A DNA stretch of 64,000 bases from NCBI GenBank assembly GCA_038380795.1, contig CM076262.1:1208121-1272120 (forward strand). The letters are read 5' to 3'. The notes under the pieces were generated by a model that was not told where the DNA came from, searched no databases, and saw only the letters and a list, made by a program, of their open reading frames with translations. The DNA comes from Pyrocephalus nanus (lineage: Eukaryota > Chordata > Aves > Passeriformes > Tyrannidae). A program made the position numbers and the translations under genes. Shown here one piece after another: positions 42,203 to 54,034 of the stretch; the stretch's first letter is position 1; each line of letters opens with the position of its first letter.

Positions 42203-45200
42203 GGTTGTATTCAGTCTAGAAATTATCTTGACAGCTTGGCTTCTAATTCTGTATTAGGTCTAAATGCTAAGTTTGACAATACCCAGGTACCAAAGCCAAT
42301 GTTTAATGGATCACATATGAGACTTAGGAAAACATTGCTTGTTTTTTTTTTTGTGGTAGCTAGTTTTACACAGTCTCTTCTGAATTCTAAATGAATAAAT
42401 TATTTATCAGTCAGTACTTGTCCTTAAATGGCATAACTTAGATGTCAATACTACCAAAAGCATCCACATTTGCCAAACCTGTTTTGCATGAAATGGAATG
42501 AAAATATTTGCACAAGGAAACTGTCAAAGCAGGAAATTATCCCCTTCAGGGATTTCATATAATCAAATGTTGCAATAATTGTTATCATGTCAAGTATTTA
42601 TGATGCCAAAGTATTACAATATTCCCACCGAAACCATGTTTGCTAGTTAGGCTGGTGGTCTTCCTGGATGGGAGGGGGCAATGGGCTTTAAGTTAGTATG
42701 CCAAGAAGCAAATTTAACATGAAATTTGAATGCAAAAGATAAAAAATAGACTTGTTTTCTCCAAGAGATAAAACAAATCTCAGCTTTTGTGACTATATGC
42801 CTCTTAGAGGAAGGTCATCTCTATAGAAGACTCTCCACAAACAACAGTGTCTGTCTTTCTGGGGTTGTACATTGGAAAGAGAATGCTGACAGGAGGACAC
42901 CATTGGATCCCCTTGTGTGCAAGTATGCTAACTATGCCAAAATGCAAAAGTGTCTGAAAGCTGTGGTAAAACTATGAGGAGCTTCCACATCTATCTCTAC
43001 CCTTATAAAATTCCTCACACCAAGACTGGGCCAAAAAGGATTTGCTCAACATACACATTCCCTTTACATGTGCTTCTTTCCACCTATTAAGAACAGAAAC
43101 TACTCACAGAAAACACTGAAAGAAAAACAAATTTCAGAACTTTGACTGTGACCAAATATTCCATCTAGAGTAAATCCCTAGGCTGATGAGCTTAGTGAAT
43201 ATTACTACCACACAAGGTGCTTGATGCAGGAACCACCTATAATACGTAGTGGTTTCAGTCCACCCCTATGTAATAAAGGGGGAATAAGGACTCAGCTGCA
43301 GCAACACACCCAACCATACTGCAGATGCCCTTACTGCTACTTAGAAATTTATAAGAAAGTTTACGATGAGTCCAAAAGCATTATTTACAACTACTAACAT
43401 AGGAAGTCACTATTAAATGTCCCTCACCTTCCTTGCATCTGCTTTTATACTTATTTATCATACTTGAGTGTGATACCTCATGCCCTTCGCCAGGGCTTGA
43501 GCTGTCCCTACTTGGTGTATCAACTATACTACACTATTTTGGAGAGTCTGAGAAATATATTTATGTATGTATAGACTCCCTCTTGAAACCCATCAAAATG
43601 TTGCTTTTGGACATACACTATGACAGAGATTACACTTAAAGTCCTGCTATGCCATGCTCTCATGGAGAACTAGTCAAGTAAAAAAGATAAACACTGATAT
43701 ATATTACCAAAATCTTGTAGTCTTTATTGAGATGAGTTTCCACAAAAGAGAAGGAAAATTTTACTAGGGTAGGGATTGCAGGAATCAAGCCAAAGTTACA
43801 AGGATTACATATTAAATGGTAAGCTACTTTTTCTTGTTTTTTTGCTTTATGCCCATCTTGCTAGAGTTATGACTGAATATGTTAATCAAAATCCTATAGA
43901 ACTGTACTCATTTGTGTGTGTGTGTTTACTTTTCATTTACATAATCATCTTACAAAAGGAGCATTTCTCCTTTGTGCTAGATATCTTACGATGTATTTTA
44001 AAGCTGCAGTTACTGAAATATCTTATTCCACTATCAATTTTATTGCCCAGTCGTTATCATAAATTAAGATACAGGAACTAAATATACATTTCCAATTTCA
44101 TGATGTCCAAGCAGTCCTGCAGTCAGAGAAATCAAATATTCCCTCTAGTGTGTCCTAAGGATCTGCATTTAGTGTTCTGGAACAAATAGGAGACATTTCC
44201 AAAGCTCAAAAGCCTTTAGAGAAAAATCAGGAAACATAATTGTAGAGTGACTTAATTTTGAAAATAGGATTTGTGTGTTTGTAACACAGAAAATGCTTAT
44301 GGAAATGAGCAAGAACAAACACTGATACGTATCTCCATAATAAGTACAAAGTTACAAATATATTTTACTATTAGATATGTATTTTAAAGAATATACAAAC
44401 TTGATTAAGCATAAAATCAAATGCTCCACTGGTGTTGGGTGGGATGGAATAGAACAACTGAGATGGCATGAATTTTAAAAAAAAAATCCAAACCAAAATC
44501 AAGAATAAAAGAGGGCATGAAATCCCAACCATCCTACAAAAAACCATTTATCTCTGGGCCTCTGTTTCTTCTGTTCCTACTTCTGTTTTCATAAGACAAA
44601 ACCTATCACTTGTCTGTACTCTATGAATGCTGTCTAGCCATTTCTTATCTCTGCTCACTGCTGAATTTCTCCCATAAGTACTCAGAGTATGTACAACTAC
44701 AGTTCTACTTAAACTCAACATGCAGTGGCTTGCAGGCCTGTGGAGGGCCAGTTCCACAGGAGAGGGTTTCACTATGGGGCAACAGCAAAATTTCAACTCG
44801 CTCATGAATACAGATAGTAGTCATTTGTGCCACCCTCTTATACTATCTAAAGAACCTGATCCACCAAGATTATTACAGTGCAACACTTTCTATTTTTAGC
44901 AATTTCTTCAATTTGCAGAAGGATGTTAACGTGCCTGAGCTCAATAGTTATAGAATGAAAATAAAAGGGCTCAGAAAATGTTGTAGTTCATGGTTACATG
45001 AGAATTGTATCTATCCTGCATACACATACTAGCAAACAAGTAGACAAGCTGATACAATATAACCTTGCAGAAAATGCAATGCATATATGAAAACCTTCTG
45101 CCTTGCAAAGGTAACATTAACAATGGATTGCTGGATATTGTTTCTCTTCTCTTCAACATACTTGTTTTTCAGAGATTGCCTCTTCATTCCTAAAATTGAA

Positions 45201-48200
45201 ACTTTAACATTCCATGGAAATGAGAGAAAGAATTAACTGGAAGCATGTGATTGTAATAATATCATGTATAGGTGGCATAATAATTGAAATTCAAATTTAT
45301 AATTTCATACTTGGGATTTTTAACTCTACATTAGAGCAAAACTTGTCTTAGCAAACCCATGAAAGGATGAAAAAAATACACATCTTTAACCAGATGGCCC
45401 TTTAACAAAGGTGAAGTAGACTTCTCATGAATTAGCACAGGGTAATTCTGAATAATCTCTGGAGACAGTAATTTGCCTAACATTTGGAGAAGTCTTGTTG
45501 TACCTATTGCAGAGTTTGTTGAAGATTATATCAGGTAAATTCTATTTTTATATCTCTCATACTTATCAAGTACAAAGCATAGTACAAAACCTGTGATAAG
45601 AAGAAGTCTCTCACTGGACTGCATCAGCCAATTCACTGCCTAAAGATACTGTTCTTTAGGTACATAAAATAACTAAGTACTAAAAATGTAAATAATTATT
45701 TTGTTATTTAAATTTATGAAACATATAGATGACTGTAATTATTTAATTTCAAATGTCTGTAGATTGTTGTTACTTATTTCCTTTTTAGAATACTAAAAAA
45801 TCTAACTTATTTACTGTGAGACTCCGTTGATCATCATATACTTATGTAATTACACAGTTCAGTCGAACAAAAACACCACAAAAACTCTTCACTATTTATA
45901 ATGAGCAATCTTTAAAGTTCACCCTTCTTTTTCTACACTGGCTAGTTAAAGATTTTATCCATTTAAGTGGATAGCTTCATCATATTTTTTCTAAAGATAA
46001 AGCATGAGCTATTTTCAGGCCACTCAAGGAAAGTCTTGGTGTATAATATCAAACTCTTTGATTTGTTGCTGGCACATGCATTGCAAAATGTCATTTTGTC
46101 TTGTTTTTAATGGCCATGGCTAGAGAATGCTTATGTTCATTACTGATTTAGATCACTGATTTCTTCACACTCAAAATCACTTCAGTATACAAAAGCAGAG
46201 AACCTGTATTGAATTTAATTTTGAGGAACAGGATCTCAGACTGAGCCTTCTCTTTTCTCTGAAAAGTCAATCAGATTAGTAGTGTGCACTTGTACAGCTC
46301 TCAATGAATATAAACTAGAAGGAAGTTGTCTATGTGCTATGCAGAATTGTACAGGCAACTCTCAGTTGTATGTGGGTGTGTAACCCAGGTTGCAGATTAG
46401 CAGTGCTATGCTAAAACAAAGCAGAAAAAAAAAAGGAAAACCACCCACCATTCTTTGAATTTCTGATCTCACTTTTTACTTTAGCTTAACTTCATTCCTT
46501 GATAAATGTAATACACATAGAAATTCTTATCCAGTGTGGACATGCTTGGTATTATCTATGTGTTAGCTCTGTGCAAGTTAGTCTACTCCATTTCTAGCTT
46601 CAATAATTGAGAGCTGACTGCGTAACTATGAAAGAGCCCAGCAATCCACCTTTTTATTCAACATTTGCTAAAAACCAATTGCTTGTTGAAATACCTCCCT
46701 CCTTCACCTCAAAAATCATTAGTTCCCTTTTATATAATTTTTTTAAACCCATGTGTAATAACAGCTTGCTGCAATACTGGATTCTTGCTAATATAAATAA
46801 AATGTTGACATACTTGAAAGGCAAAGCAAAAGCAATACAAGTGAACAAACACAATGCACTTACAAGCAGATGGAGTGGATTCCTCTGCCCCCAAGGCCTA
46901 GAGACTGACAGAAAACTATTTTATAATAAAATTTTGTAGCTGTACCAAAAATCTTGCATTAATTGGCTAAATGTATGTTTTTTTTATTTAGAGGGTCATT
47001 AACACCAAATATGCTTTAAAAAAATAATATGCCCTTGGGCAATGCAACAAGAACAGTGGTTTCGTTATTAAGGATTTGGGAAAATTGTTTCCAGCTGTCT
47101 TCTCCCAATTCTCATTTTTCTCTGCACAGCTGAAACTGGATCTGCTTCATGACCAAAGACAGAGATACCCAGTGCACTAGCCAAGTGCCCTGAGATGATG
47201 ACTCCATGAGCTGCAAAATGAGCTGGAAGGAACTGGCGGTCCCTCTCTCTCCTCAGGAAGGGAACCCAGACACTGACAACACTGGGAAGGTGCTGCAGGA
47301 TCTTATCTACTGGGGAGGAGGGATGGCTGACATACTTCTCAAGGAGAAGAGTAAATACAACACTCAGAATAGGAAACATTTACTCTTGCAGAAGCATTGA
47401 TGGAGAGGCTGCCAAAGGGCCAGTGGGGCTACAGAGAGAAGGAAAACAACAGGGGCAGACAGCCTTTTGTCCAGGGAATTTGTTCTTGCTCTTTTTTTTT
47501 TTGTCATCAAAAAATTAAAACCTTTAACTTCACATTACCTATGAGCATTAAAGATCAATGCAGATATAAAATAGTGTGATATTCTTGCCTATTCTGAAAA
47601 CAGAAACCTACCAGCCCTGTAGTCTAGCTTTGGCAATAGCTTAACTCCTGTACTAAAATGAAAGAAAAAGGCTTTTCATACTGTGACACAACAGTGTATG
47701 AATTGGAATGAACCTTCTTGCTCCTTTGAATTTATACCTTAATACATTAGTTTTGATATGCTGACTAGGATCAAAATGACACTGATGACAAAAACTGCAA
47801 ACACCGCTTTAATTCATGCATACATACAGTTCTTGTAGGAATCTCTCTAAACTACTTTTCATCCTGTGCCAGTGAGTTCCACTGAGTAATAACTTTGCAT
47901 AAAATGTTACTTCGTATGTTGGCTATTAATTTCACTGAACATCCCCGTGTCCTTTTAATGCTGGAGAAAAATAACAGGAAATACTTCTGTCACAAGACTT
48001 CTTACTGGAACAATTATAAAAATTCACTTAAGAAAAAATACCTGTCCTCTGCCAGGTAGTAATACAGTTGCATATTTTCATTATAGCCAAAGGAATCATA
48101 TTCATATCAAAAGAAAAACATTTATCAAAATATTTGCTTTCAAACTTATTTACTGTTTATTATTTTAATTTACATCATTTACTGCTTGCAAAACTTCCAG

Positions 48201-49982
48201 GGAAATATTTTTAATTTTTTTTTCTCTTTTCCCACTGCATAGTAAATACAGCCTTCTTAGTATTTCAGAAGCATAGTACTATAGAAATGTTAGGGCCTGC
48301 TTCTGCTACAAATGAAGTTAATGGGAAAACACCAACTGACTTTATTAGGAGTTAGGTCAGGCCCAGATTTGCAGCTTTTGAAATTTCATAGTTGAAAATT
48401 TTCTGGCTAATCCTCAGAACTGACTACTTCTACAACTATAACATTATTTACAACTTTATTTATATTTACTTCTTTATTACAATATGTAATATCTATGTTC
48501 CTTGTAAAGGTTACTATTTTATAGAAATTAGACTGAAGTTATTGCCAATCAACCTTTTAATAAACTTAAGTGGGATGACTTTCAGAATTTTTCTCAACAT
48601 ACAATTCAGTTTTTATTCCTTCTTGCTATCTCTGACAACTGCTTAACTGCCTTAATTTCAAAGCCTTTTTCAGTGTAATAAAAATATCCTTTTGGTAGAA
48701 GTTTATTGGTCCCATTTCAAATTACGTTCTAAAACATTCTTATACTGATGAGGACTCATTATTTTAGCAACTTTTCTGTTTCAACACAGTATATAAAGCC
48801 ATGCCTCTCAACCAATCAACCTCAGTATAAAAGTGTATGTGAGGTCAAACAGATTGCTCACCAAATCTTTGATCAAGTTGTCTGATCACATATGGACGCA
48901 ACTGTCTGAATTGTTGCATATGTTGTATAATGTTATCATACAAATTTAAGCATTTCCATTATTGACTGCTGCTTGTGTATGTATATATTAACTTGCTGGT
49001 CATAAAACTGCAACAAAGGACAAGATAAACAAATACTGAATTAAGAGCTCTAGTCTTGTCTCTCTCAAAATTAAGAAAAATCTGTGTTCTTTATGATTGA
49101 CCAACTCATGATGTTGTGCTTCAAATATACACATATTCCAAAATTAAACTGTGAAGTTAATGTCAAATACTGTGTTGTAACTTTAAATATAACTGACATA
49201 TTAGAATAGATAGATGGGTAATTATGATAAACTACACAATAGTGCTACTGTAGATAATATCATTTATCAATCCTGTGGTCCCCATCATTCATGCATTTAC
49301 AGTTTGGGAATACAGTGACTGCAAAGGATAATAATTCATAATGGCTACATTCTCAGTACTTCATGCTAGCTCACTAGACAAAATAAAAAAGGTTAATTGT
49401 ATAACTGGAAAAATGTAAAATTTTATTCCAAGAAAATTAACAAGCTACACAGGTAAATTTTGGCAAATGCAACTTTATATTGAAATCCACACATCTGTAT
49501 CTGAAAGAAGGAAAGACTCACAGACTCTAATGTATTTCTAAAACACTAAGAAATCATATTATATGCTTTCACAAGTTAAAACTTAAATAATTTAAAACAA
49601 CCAATACACCAAAATGTGCAGAAAATATAAACAAGACTGTGCCTTCAGTAGAATAAATGCTTCACAAATTGTGCAAGATATCATACTAAGGCTGCGGTCT
49701 CCCCATGACAGCTGTCTCAAAATATAAACATACATCAACTGCCTGTGTTTCTCAGAACAAACTAGAAAGGGCGGCACACCTAGAAAAAAAAAATCATATA
49801 ATCCCAGTGATGTGCATATTGATTTTGGGAACCATTGGAGTAAAAAGGAAAAAAGAGGACTAAGTGATCTTTCATGCACTCCCAAATGACTGACCAGAGT
49901 TATTGATTCAATTTTCCTTGCTTATTTGCTTCAATGCTAAACAAAATGGAAGATACTAGATAACCCTTTAAGGCAACATGTG
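42197..49982. other. Gene-free, AT-rich sequence downstream of GPR85
   Basis: No gene or mobile element recognised. A more GC-rich patch at about 47060-47460 holds short open frames on both strands (103 codons - at 47379-47068) with no recognisable domain. Part of the right end could belong to an extended GPR85 3'-UTR. Confidence 0.55.
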
Positions 49983-50797
49983 TTTATTCTGTATAATTAT
50001 AACTCTTCAATTATGACTGGATATTATCATTAACGTTGCCTAACAGACTGATATCTAGCTTTTTAGAAAATATAAATAAGAGTCTATTAAACTTTATACC
50101 AAATCAGCAAAAAACACAGAATACAGTTAAATGTTAATAATTTCACTGTTAAGGAAAATGGTATTTAGAAAGAGTAATATATTTGGAAAAAAATTAAATT
50201 TGAAATCTGAACAAAAATACTGCTTTGGAATGCTCCTCAAAACTTACTCACAAGGCAAACAGATTTGTAAGTGTGATAATCCAATAATGCATGGCACATC
50301 TTTAATCAGTTACAGTACTTGAGTCCCCAGTTTTCAGTCTTTGCAAAATAATAATTGTATGAAATGTTTTAAAGGTCTTCAGATGTCTAAAATTAGTTTT
50401 ATCAACACATTAACCTCATATCAACTTAATTTATTAAGATGTCCAATGCTAATCTTTCTGATGTTCTTATTTTATGTAGTGATATACACAGCATTTAGCA
50501 CTGATACTTAGCACCTGCTACTTTCATAATCTAGATTTCAACCACATAAAGGAATTCAGGGCAGTAGTTCAGTCCTTTGTTCTTAATTACAAACCTTCAG
50601 CAGTGGTCAGCAGGAACATGTTTAGGTTTAAAACAGGATTAGAGGTGAGCTATTGCAAAGACTGCAGAATGTTGCCCAAATCCTTACAGCTGCTGACATC
50701 CCATTCTTGATTTTCTCCTCAAGACATGGCTACAGGCCACAATTGCTTAGCAGAGAATGGTAGTGTTTCACAAGGCTAAAGATTTACAGATGCTCCC
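49983..50797 (-). other. GPR85: Probable GPR85 3'-UTR (end not resolved)
   Basis: Downstream of the GPR85 stop the minus strand is AT-rich and free of coding signal. AATAAA hexamers on this strand lie at 50435-50430 and 49988-49983, roughly 365 and 810 nt after the stop, and either could end a transcript. Further hexamers occur beyond, so a longer 3'-UTR is possible. Transcript data would be needed to choose. Confidence 0.45.
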
Positions 50798-51910
50798 TCA
50801 TATAACACAGTAAGGTTCCCTTGGTAACCTGGATTTTCTGCAGTAAAGAAGGGTTGTGCTGAAACAGCGCCTCAGCTCCCTGTTGGAGAAAATGCAGACA
50901 AAAGGATTGATTCCAGCTTGGGCAAAACTCATCCAGACAGCGGCCGTTAGAAATCCCCCAGGTACTACAGGCCCTCTTGCAAAAACTCTCCAGTAACAGG
51001 CTACCAAATAGGGACCCCACAAGGTCAGAAAGAGAAATGTCATGATGTAGAACATTCTGCTGATTCTCTTCTCCATTTTGAACTCATCTAAAACCAGTAG
51101 CCTCCTCCTGCCTGTGGTGTTCGCATTTTGCCTGATTCCCAACAAGGTTGGAGGTGTGGGACCCCTTCCGAATCCAGCCAGCCAGTTAGCAGCTGCTTGA
51201 CCACTCGCTCCAGGACCATGAAAAGTCCAGTTCTGGCTCACTGCTGCAACAAACTGGACTGGCTTCATTTTCCTGCGATCGTGAACAAAAAATATCAGCT
51301 TGAGGTAGACAAGCTGTGTGGCTAGGAGGATAAGAGCAAGAAGAAGCATAAATCCCAAGGAATCATTAGCCCTGAAGGAACGGTGCTGGAAAGTGCATTG
51401 GTCTTCCTCCCTAATGAACGAGTAGGTGCCCACATCTAAAACTGGGGGGAAAGCCATGGCTACAGAGAGAGTCCAAACCATACAGATAACAGCCAAACAA
51501 GTCCAGAAGGTCAGTCTTTTCGTATAAAAACGGTGGTGGGCAATAGCTAAGTATCTTGTGACGCTTATGCAGAATAACATGAAAGCAGTGTGAAAGCAGG
51601 ACAAAACCCCCAAAAAGGCAATCACCTTGCAAGTGAGAGTCCCATACGTCCAAGTAGAGCCATTTTTCACAGAGGTGAAAACAAATGGGAAACAAATTGC
51701 AGATCTGAGGATATCTGAGCAGCAAAGATCCAACAGGAAGTAGTAAGGAGCTCTATGCAAGGTCTTATCTTTGACTAGCAAAATGGAGATCAGAAGGTTA
51801 CCCACAACACTGACTCCTATTATGAAACCCAGTGAAGTCAGTTTCAGAAAAGCTGTTAAAGGAGAGAGATTTTGTAAAATGTTGTCAGCTGCATGGCTGT
51901 AGTTCGCCAT
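50798..51910 (-). CDS. GPR85: GPR85 / SREB2, orphan class A G-protein-coupled receptor, complete single coding exon
   Basis: The 370-residue product matches GPR85 (Super-conserved Receptor Expressed in Brain 2) in length and, from memory, in nearly every residue of the human protein. It is a seven-pass plasma-membrane receptor with no agreed endogenous ligand. Family work links it to neurons, hippocampal neurogenesis and brain size. Approximate membrane segments are residues 21-46, 56-80, 93-118, 136-156, 186-209, 285-307 and 318-341. The TM3 end reads TRY (118-120) in place of DRY. TM7 carries NP at 335-336 but not the usual NPxxY. C94 and C172 fit the conserved extracellular disulfide. N-glycosylation sequons occur at N3, N14, N83 and N182. 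The long third intracellular loop (about 210-284) is rich in Gly, Pro and basic residues, as in SREB receptors. The start is the first ATG in frame after a good splice acceptor. Its -3 base is T and its +4 base is G, so the context is only fair. Codons are intact to TGA, with no frameshift. Residue 79 is Thr where I recall Asn in human. Confidence 0.98.
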   Translation of the reverse strand: MANYSHAADNILQNLSPLTAFLKLTSLGFIIGVSVVGNLLISILLVKDKTLHRAPYYFLLDLCCSDILRSAICFPFVFTSVKNGSTWTYGTLTCKVIAFLGVLSCFHTAFMLFCISVTRYLAIAHHRFYTKRLTFWTCLAVICMVWTLSVAMAFPPVLDVGTYSFIREEDQCTFQHRSFRANDSLGFMLLLALILLATQLVYLKLIFFVHDRRKMKPVQFVAAVSQNWTFHGPGASGQAAANWLAGFGRGPTPPTLLGIRQNANTTGRRRLLVLDEFKMEKRISRMFYIMTFLFLTLWGPYLVACYWRVFARGPVVPGGFLTAAVWMSFAQAGINPFVCIFSNRELRRCFSTTLLYCRKSRLPREPYCVI

Positions 51911-51955
51911 AGATGGATGGATGATATGTATATTGCCTCAGTCAAGTCTCATGAT
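51911..51955 (-). other. GPR85: 5'-UTR part of the GPR85 coding exon, with splice acceptor and short upstream ORF
   Basis: On the minus strand a pyrimidine-rich run ends in TATAG at 51956, a good 3' splice site, so the exon probably begins at 51955. Three bases later an ATG (51952-51950) opens a four-codon reading frame, M-R-L-D, closing with TGA at 51940-51938. No other ATG lies between that stop and the receptor start 27 nt further on. Mammalian GPR85 is also known to have non-coding 5' exons upstream of a single coding exon, which agrees with an acceptor here. The exact exon edge is inferred from consensus only. Confidence 0.65.
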
Positions 51956-52721
51956 CTATATTTAAGAACAAGGAAAAAATAGATCCATACATCTTACTGA
52001 AAATGTAATCCACAAACAGAACTGATCTTGTGTCTAGTCATACAGTACATCCTCTTCTTTCTGATTTGTCATGCCATCAAAATATCTGAAAAAAAATCGA
52101 GCTATCAGTTCTTAAGTTAACACAAAATGATGTCAGAAAGTGCTAACAAAGATGTTAATTTATGGAGAATCAAATGAAGTTGTAAATTTGAGTACTATTG
52201 TTTGTTTTTAAAAATCATGAGGCTTTTTTAAAATATACTTACTCTTTAGTATGATTTATTATTGACAGATTTGGCTTATTACAGTTTCAGGACTGACCAA
52301 TGCCCCTTATATTTGATAGCAAATATAATGTCACAGTTAAAGCCTCAGAGATTTTATGAATCAAAAGATTCCCAGTTTGCAAGCCCAAGAGTTAATCACT
52401 GACATATTTTTTAAAAATCCCCAAAGACCACTGATATTTTGACATTACCTACATTTGTTTTATGTCTACTGTATTTGTCGATGTTTTAAGAGGCAGCTGC
52501 TATGTTGATACAGATCACACCCAAAGAAAGCCTGCAGAATTTATGTTTTTTAACCCAAGTCACCAAAGCACATTAATCACAGTGTTAGTTTATGCATATT
52601 GTAAGAGAAACAGTATTCATGATCCCCCTCCCTTCCTTCTATAAACCATAATTTTATCATTTAGGCTTTTAGATAAACAGGTATCCAGACAGTCGATAGC
52701 AGTATGCTTCAGGGTGTCGTT

Positions 52722-52745
52722 CCCCCCCCCCCACTCCCCCCCCCC
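52722..52745. repeat. Double C-run (11 C and 10 C), G-tracts on the GPR85 strand
   Basis: Eleven C at 52722-52732 and ten C at 52736-52745 are separated by ACT. On the GPR85 transcript strand these are long G-runs within the putative first intron, which could form a G-quadruplex in RNA or DNA. Confidence 0.9.
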
Positions 52746-52746
52746 G

Positions 52747-52990
52747 CTTTAATGCAAATCGTTAAAGCCTCGACATAATTCATAATAAGCAATGGTCAGT
52801 GTAAATACTGAGCAAAAATAGGCAACACAGCCAAGATTTAATGCCCATCCTTTCGAGAGGGCTAGTTTCGGTTATGCTTAGATAAACATATAAATTGATA
52901 TTTTTTTTTAGCTAATTAGGGCTCTGCGATTCCCACTAATCCTCCCAGTGAATCCTACCGGAACACATTTCATGCAATAAAATAAAATAA
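52747..52990. promoter_or_regulatory. Candidate regulatory block beside the GPR85 CpG island
   Basis: This AT-rich segment keeps several CpGs (for example in CGTTAAAGCCTCGAC, TTTCGAGAG, TACCGGAA), unlike the rest of the AT-rich window. It contains a perfect POU octamer ATGCAAAT (52752-52759), a homeodomain core TAATTA (52913-52918) and an Otx/bicoid-type TAATCC (52937-52942). Retained CpGs suggest an unmethylated island shore or constrained element. The functional role is inferred from motifs only. Confidence 0.4.
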
Positions 52991-53182
52991 AGAACTGTCT
53001 GTTGCTGGGGATATTTTGGTTTTGTTTTTCTTTTTTTTTTTCTCTCCCTTTAGAGCCAGGGACAGGAGCCACAGCAGGCATGATCAGGCTCCTTCGTTAT
53101 TCACACGAAGTGTTTCCTATGCCACCTCGGGTGTACAAAGGATATTCCCACTGAATCCCAGCAAAAATCCTTCCATTCTTAC

Positions 53183-53600
53183 CGTCCACAAAAGAGCCTG
53201 ATTGCTGCTGTGTAAACAGAGGCTGATCAGATCACGGCATCGTTTTAAAACCATGAAATCAGGCTCCCCCTCCCCCTCCCGCCAGCCCCGCCGCTCCCCC
53301 TCCTCCGTGGATCTGTCCCCGCGGCGGCCGGCCCTGCCTCCGCACACACTCCCGCACGCTGCACACCCGGCGCTCGCTGGCACCCTCGCACCGCCGCTGA
53401 CACACACGTACACTCACACACTCACGGGCACAGCCGCTCCCCCTCGCCCCGCCATGCAGGGCTGGACTGCGCCGCACTGCAAGGCAGCCCGGGTGCCGCT
53501 GCTTGGCATCAGCCGCATCTGCCGGAGCCGTGCGAGAGCCCCCCGCGGCGGGGAGCTGGGGTGAGCGGAAGAGGCATTGTCTGTGAGCGCTTCCATCATG
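53183..53600 (-). other. GPR85: Candidate GPR85 5'-UTR exon (upstream limit arbitrary)
   Basis: The minus strand reads TGTGGACG|GTAAGAATGG at 53190-53173, the best donor near the CpG island and correctly placed for a non-coding first exon of GPR85. The exon would include an ATG at 53254-53252. From there 24 codons stay open to the donor, and the frame continues after splicing to 51955. A second usable donor is CCAACAG|GTAGGAGG with the exon edge at 53711. Weaker donors lie at 53881-53890. These could be alternative first exons. The transcription start cannot be placed from sequence, so 53600 is only a convenient upper limit. Confidence 0.45.
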
Positions 53601-53849
53601 CCGCTTCTTTGGAAATCACCCCCCAGGCCCGCTCCCTGAGCGGGGGAGCCCTACCCGCACGGACCTGCAGCCCCGGCAGCCCTCGGCGCCCCCAGCCCCT
53701 CTCCTCCTACCTGTTGGTGCCGGAGATTCCCACATGCCAGAGCTGCTGCTTGCCGCCGACCGAGGGCTGCTTTATCCTCGCGGTCTTTTCTATTCTCCTC
53801 TGCTGTCTTTCATGCTTCTTTCTCTCAATCCTTTTCTTTTTCCTTTTTT

Positions 53850-53851
<2 letters not shown>

Positions 53852-53880
<29 letters not shown>
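53852..53880. repeat. Poly(T) tract, 29 nt
   Basis: An uninterrupted run of 29 T follows a longer T-rich stretch from about 53816, inside the CpG island. On the GPR85 strand it is poly(A). It is a likely length-variable site and a possible sequencing or assembly error point. Confidence 0.95.
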
Positions 53881-53883
<3 letters not shown>

Positions 53884-54034
53884 TCGGTACCTTGGCTGAG
53901 GATCCAGTCAGTGGCTCTGGCGGCGCATGCTCCCCGCACCTCCCCCCTGCGCGCCGAGCCCCGTCCTCCCCTGTCGCAGCGCCACAATCTCTCCCAGTAA
54001 CGCAGCGGCGGCGGCCGCCTCGATGAGGACACAG

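Larger units (their letters stand above)
51956..53182 (-). other. GPR85: Probable GPR85 5'-UTR intron
   Basis: This stretch runs from a strong minus-strand donor (GTAAGA, GT at 53182-53181) to the acceptor AG at 51957-51956, about 1.2 kb. It is mostly AT-rich with no coding potential. It contains a C-rich double run at 52722-52745 and a block at 52747-52990 with homeodomain-like and octamer sites. Another possible minus-strand donor (GTAAGT near 52236) could mark an additional small 5'-UTR exon in some transcripts. The intron is an inference from splice-site consensus and the known exon pattern of the gene. Confidence 0.55.

Noticed and set aside
1..49000. BMT2 exons expected downstream of GPR85 by mammalian synteny
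   Set aside because: No second CpG island and no methyltransferase-like exon was recognised. They probably lie beyond the left edge.
51128..51725. Other-frame ORFs over GPR85 (65 codons +, 104 codons -)
   Set aside because: They are shadows of the conserved GPR85 reading frame.
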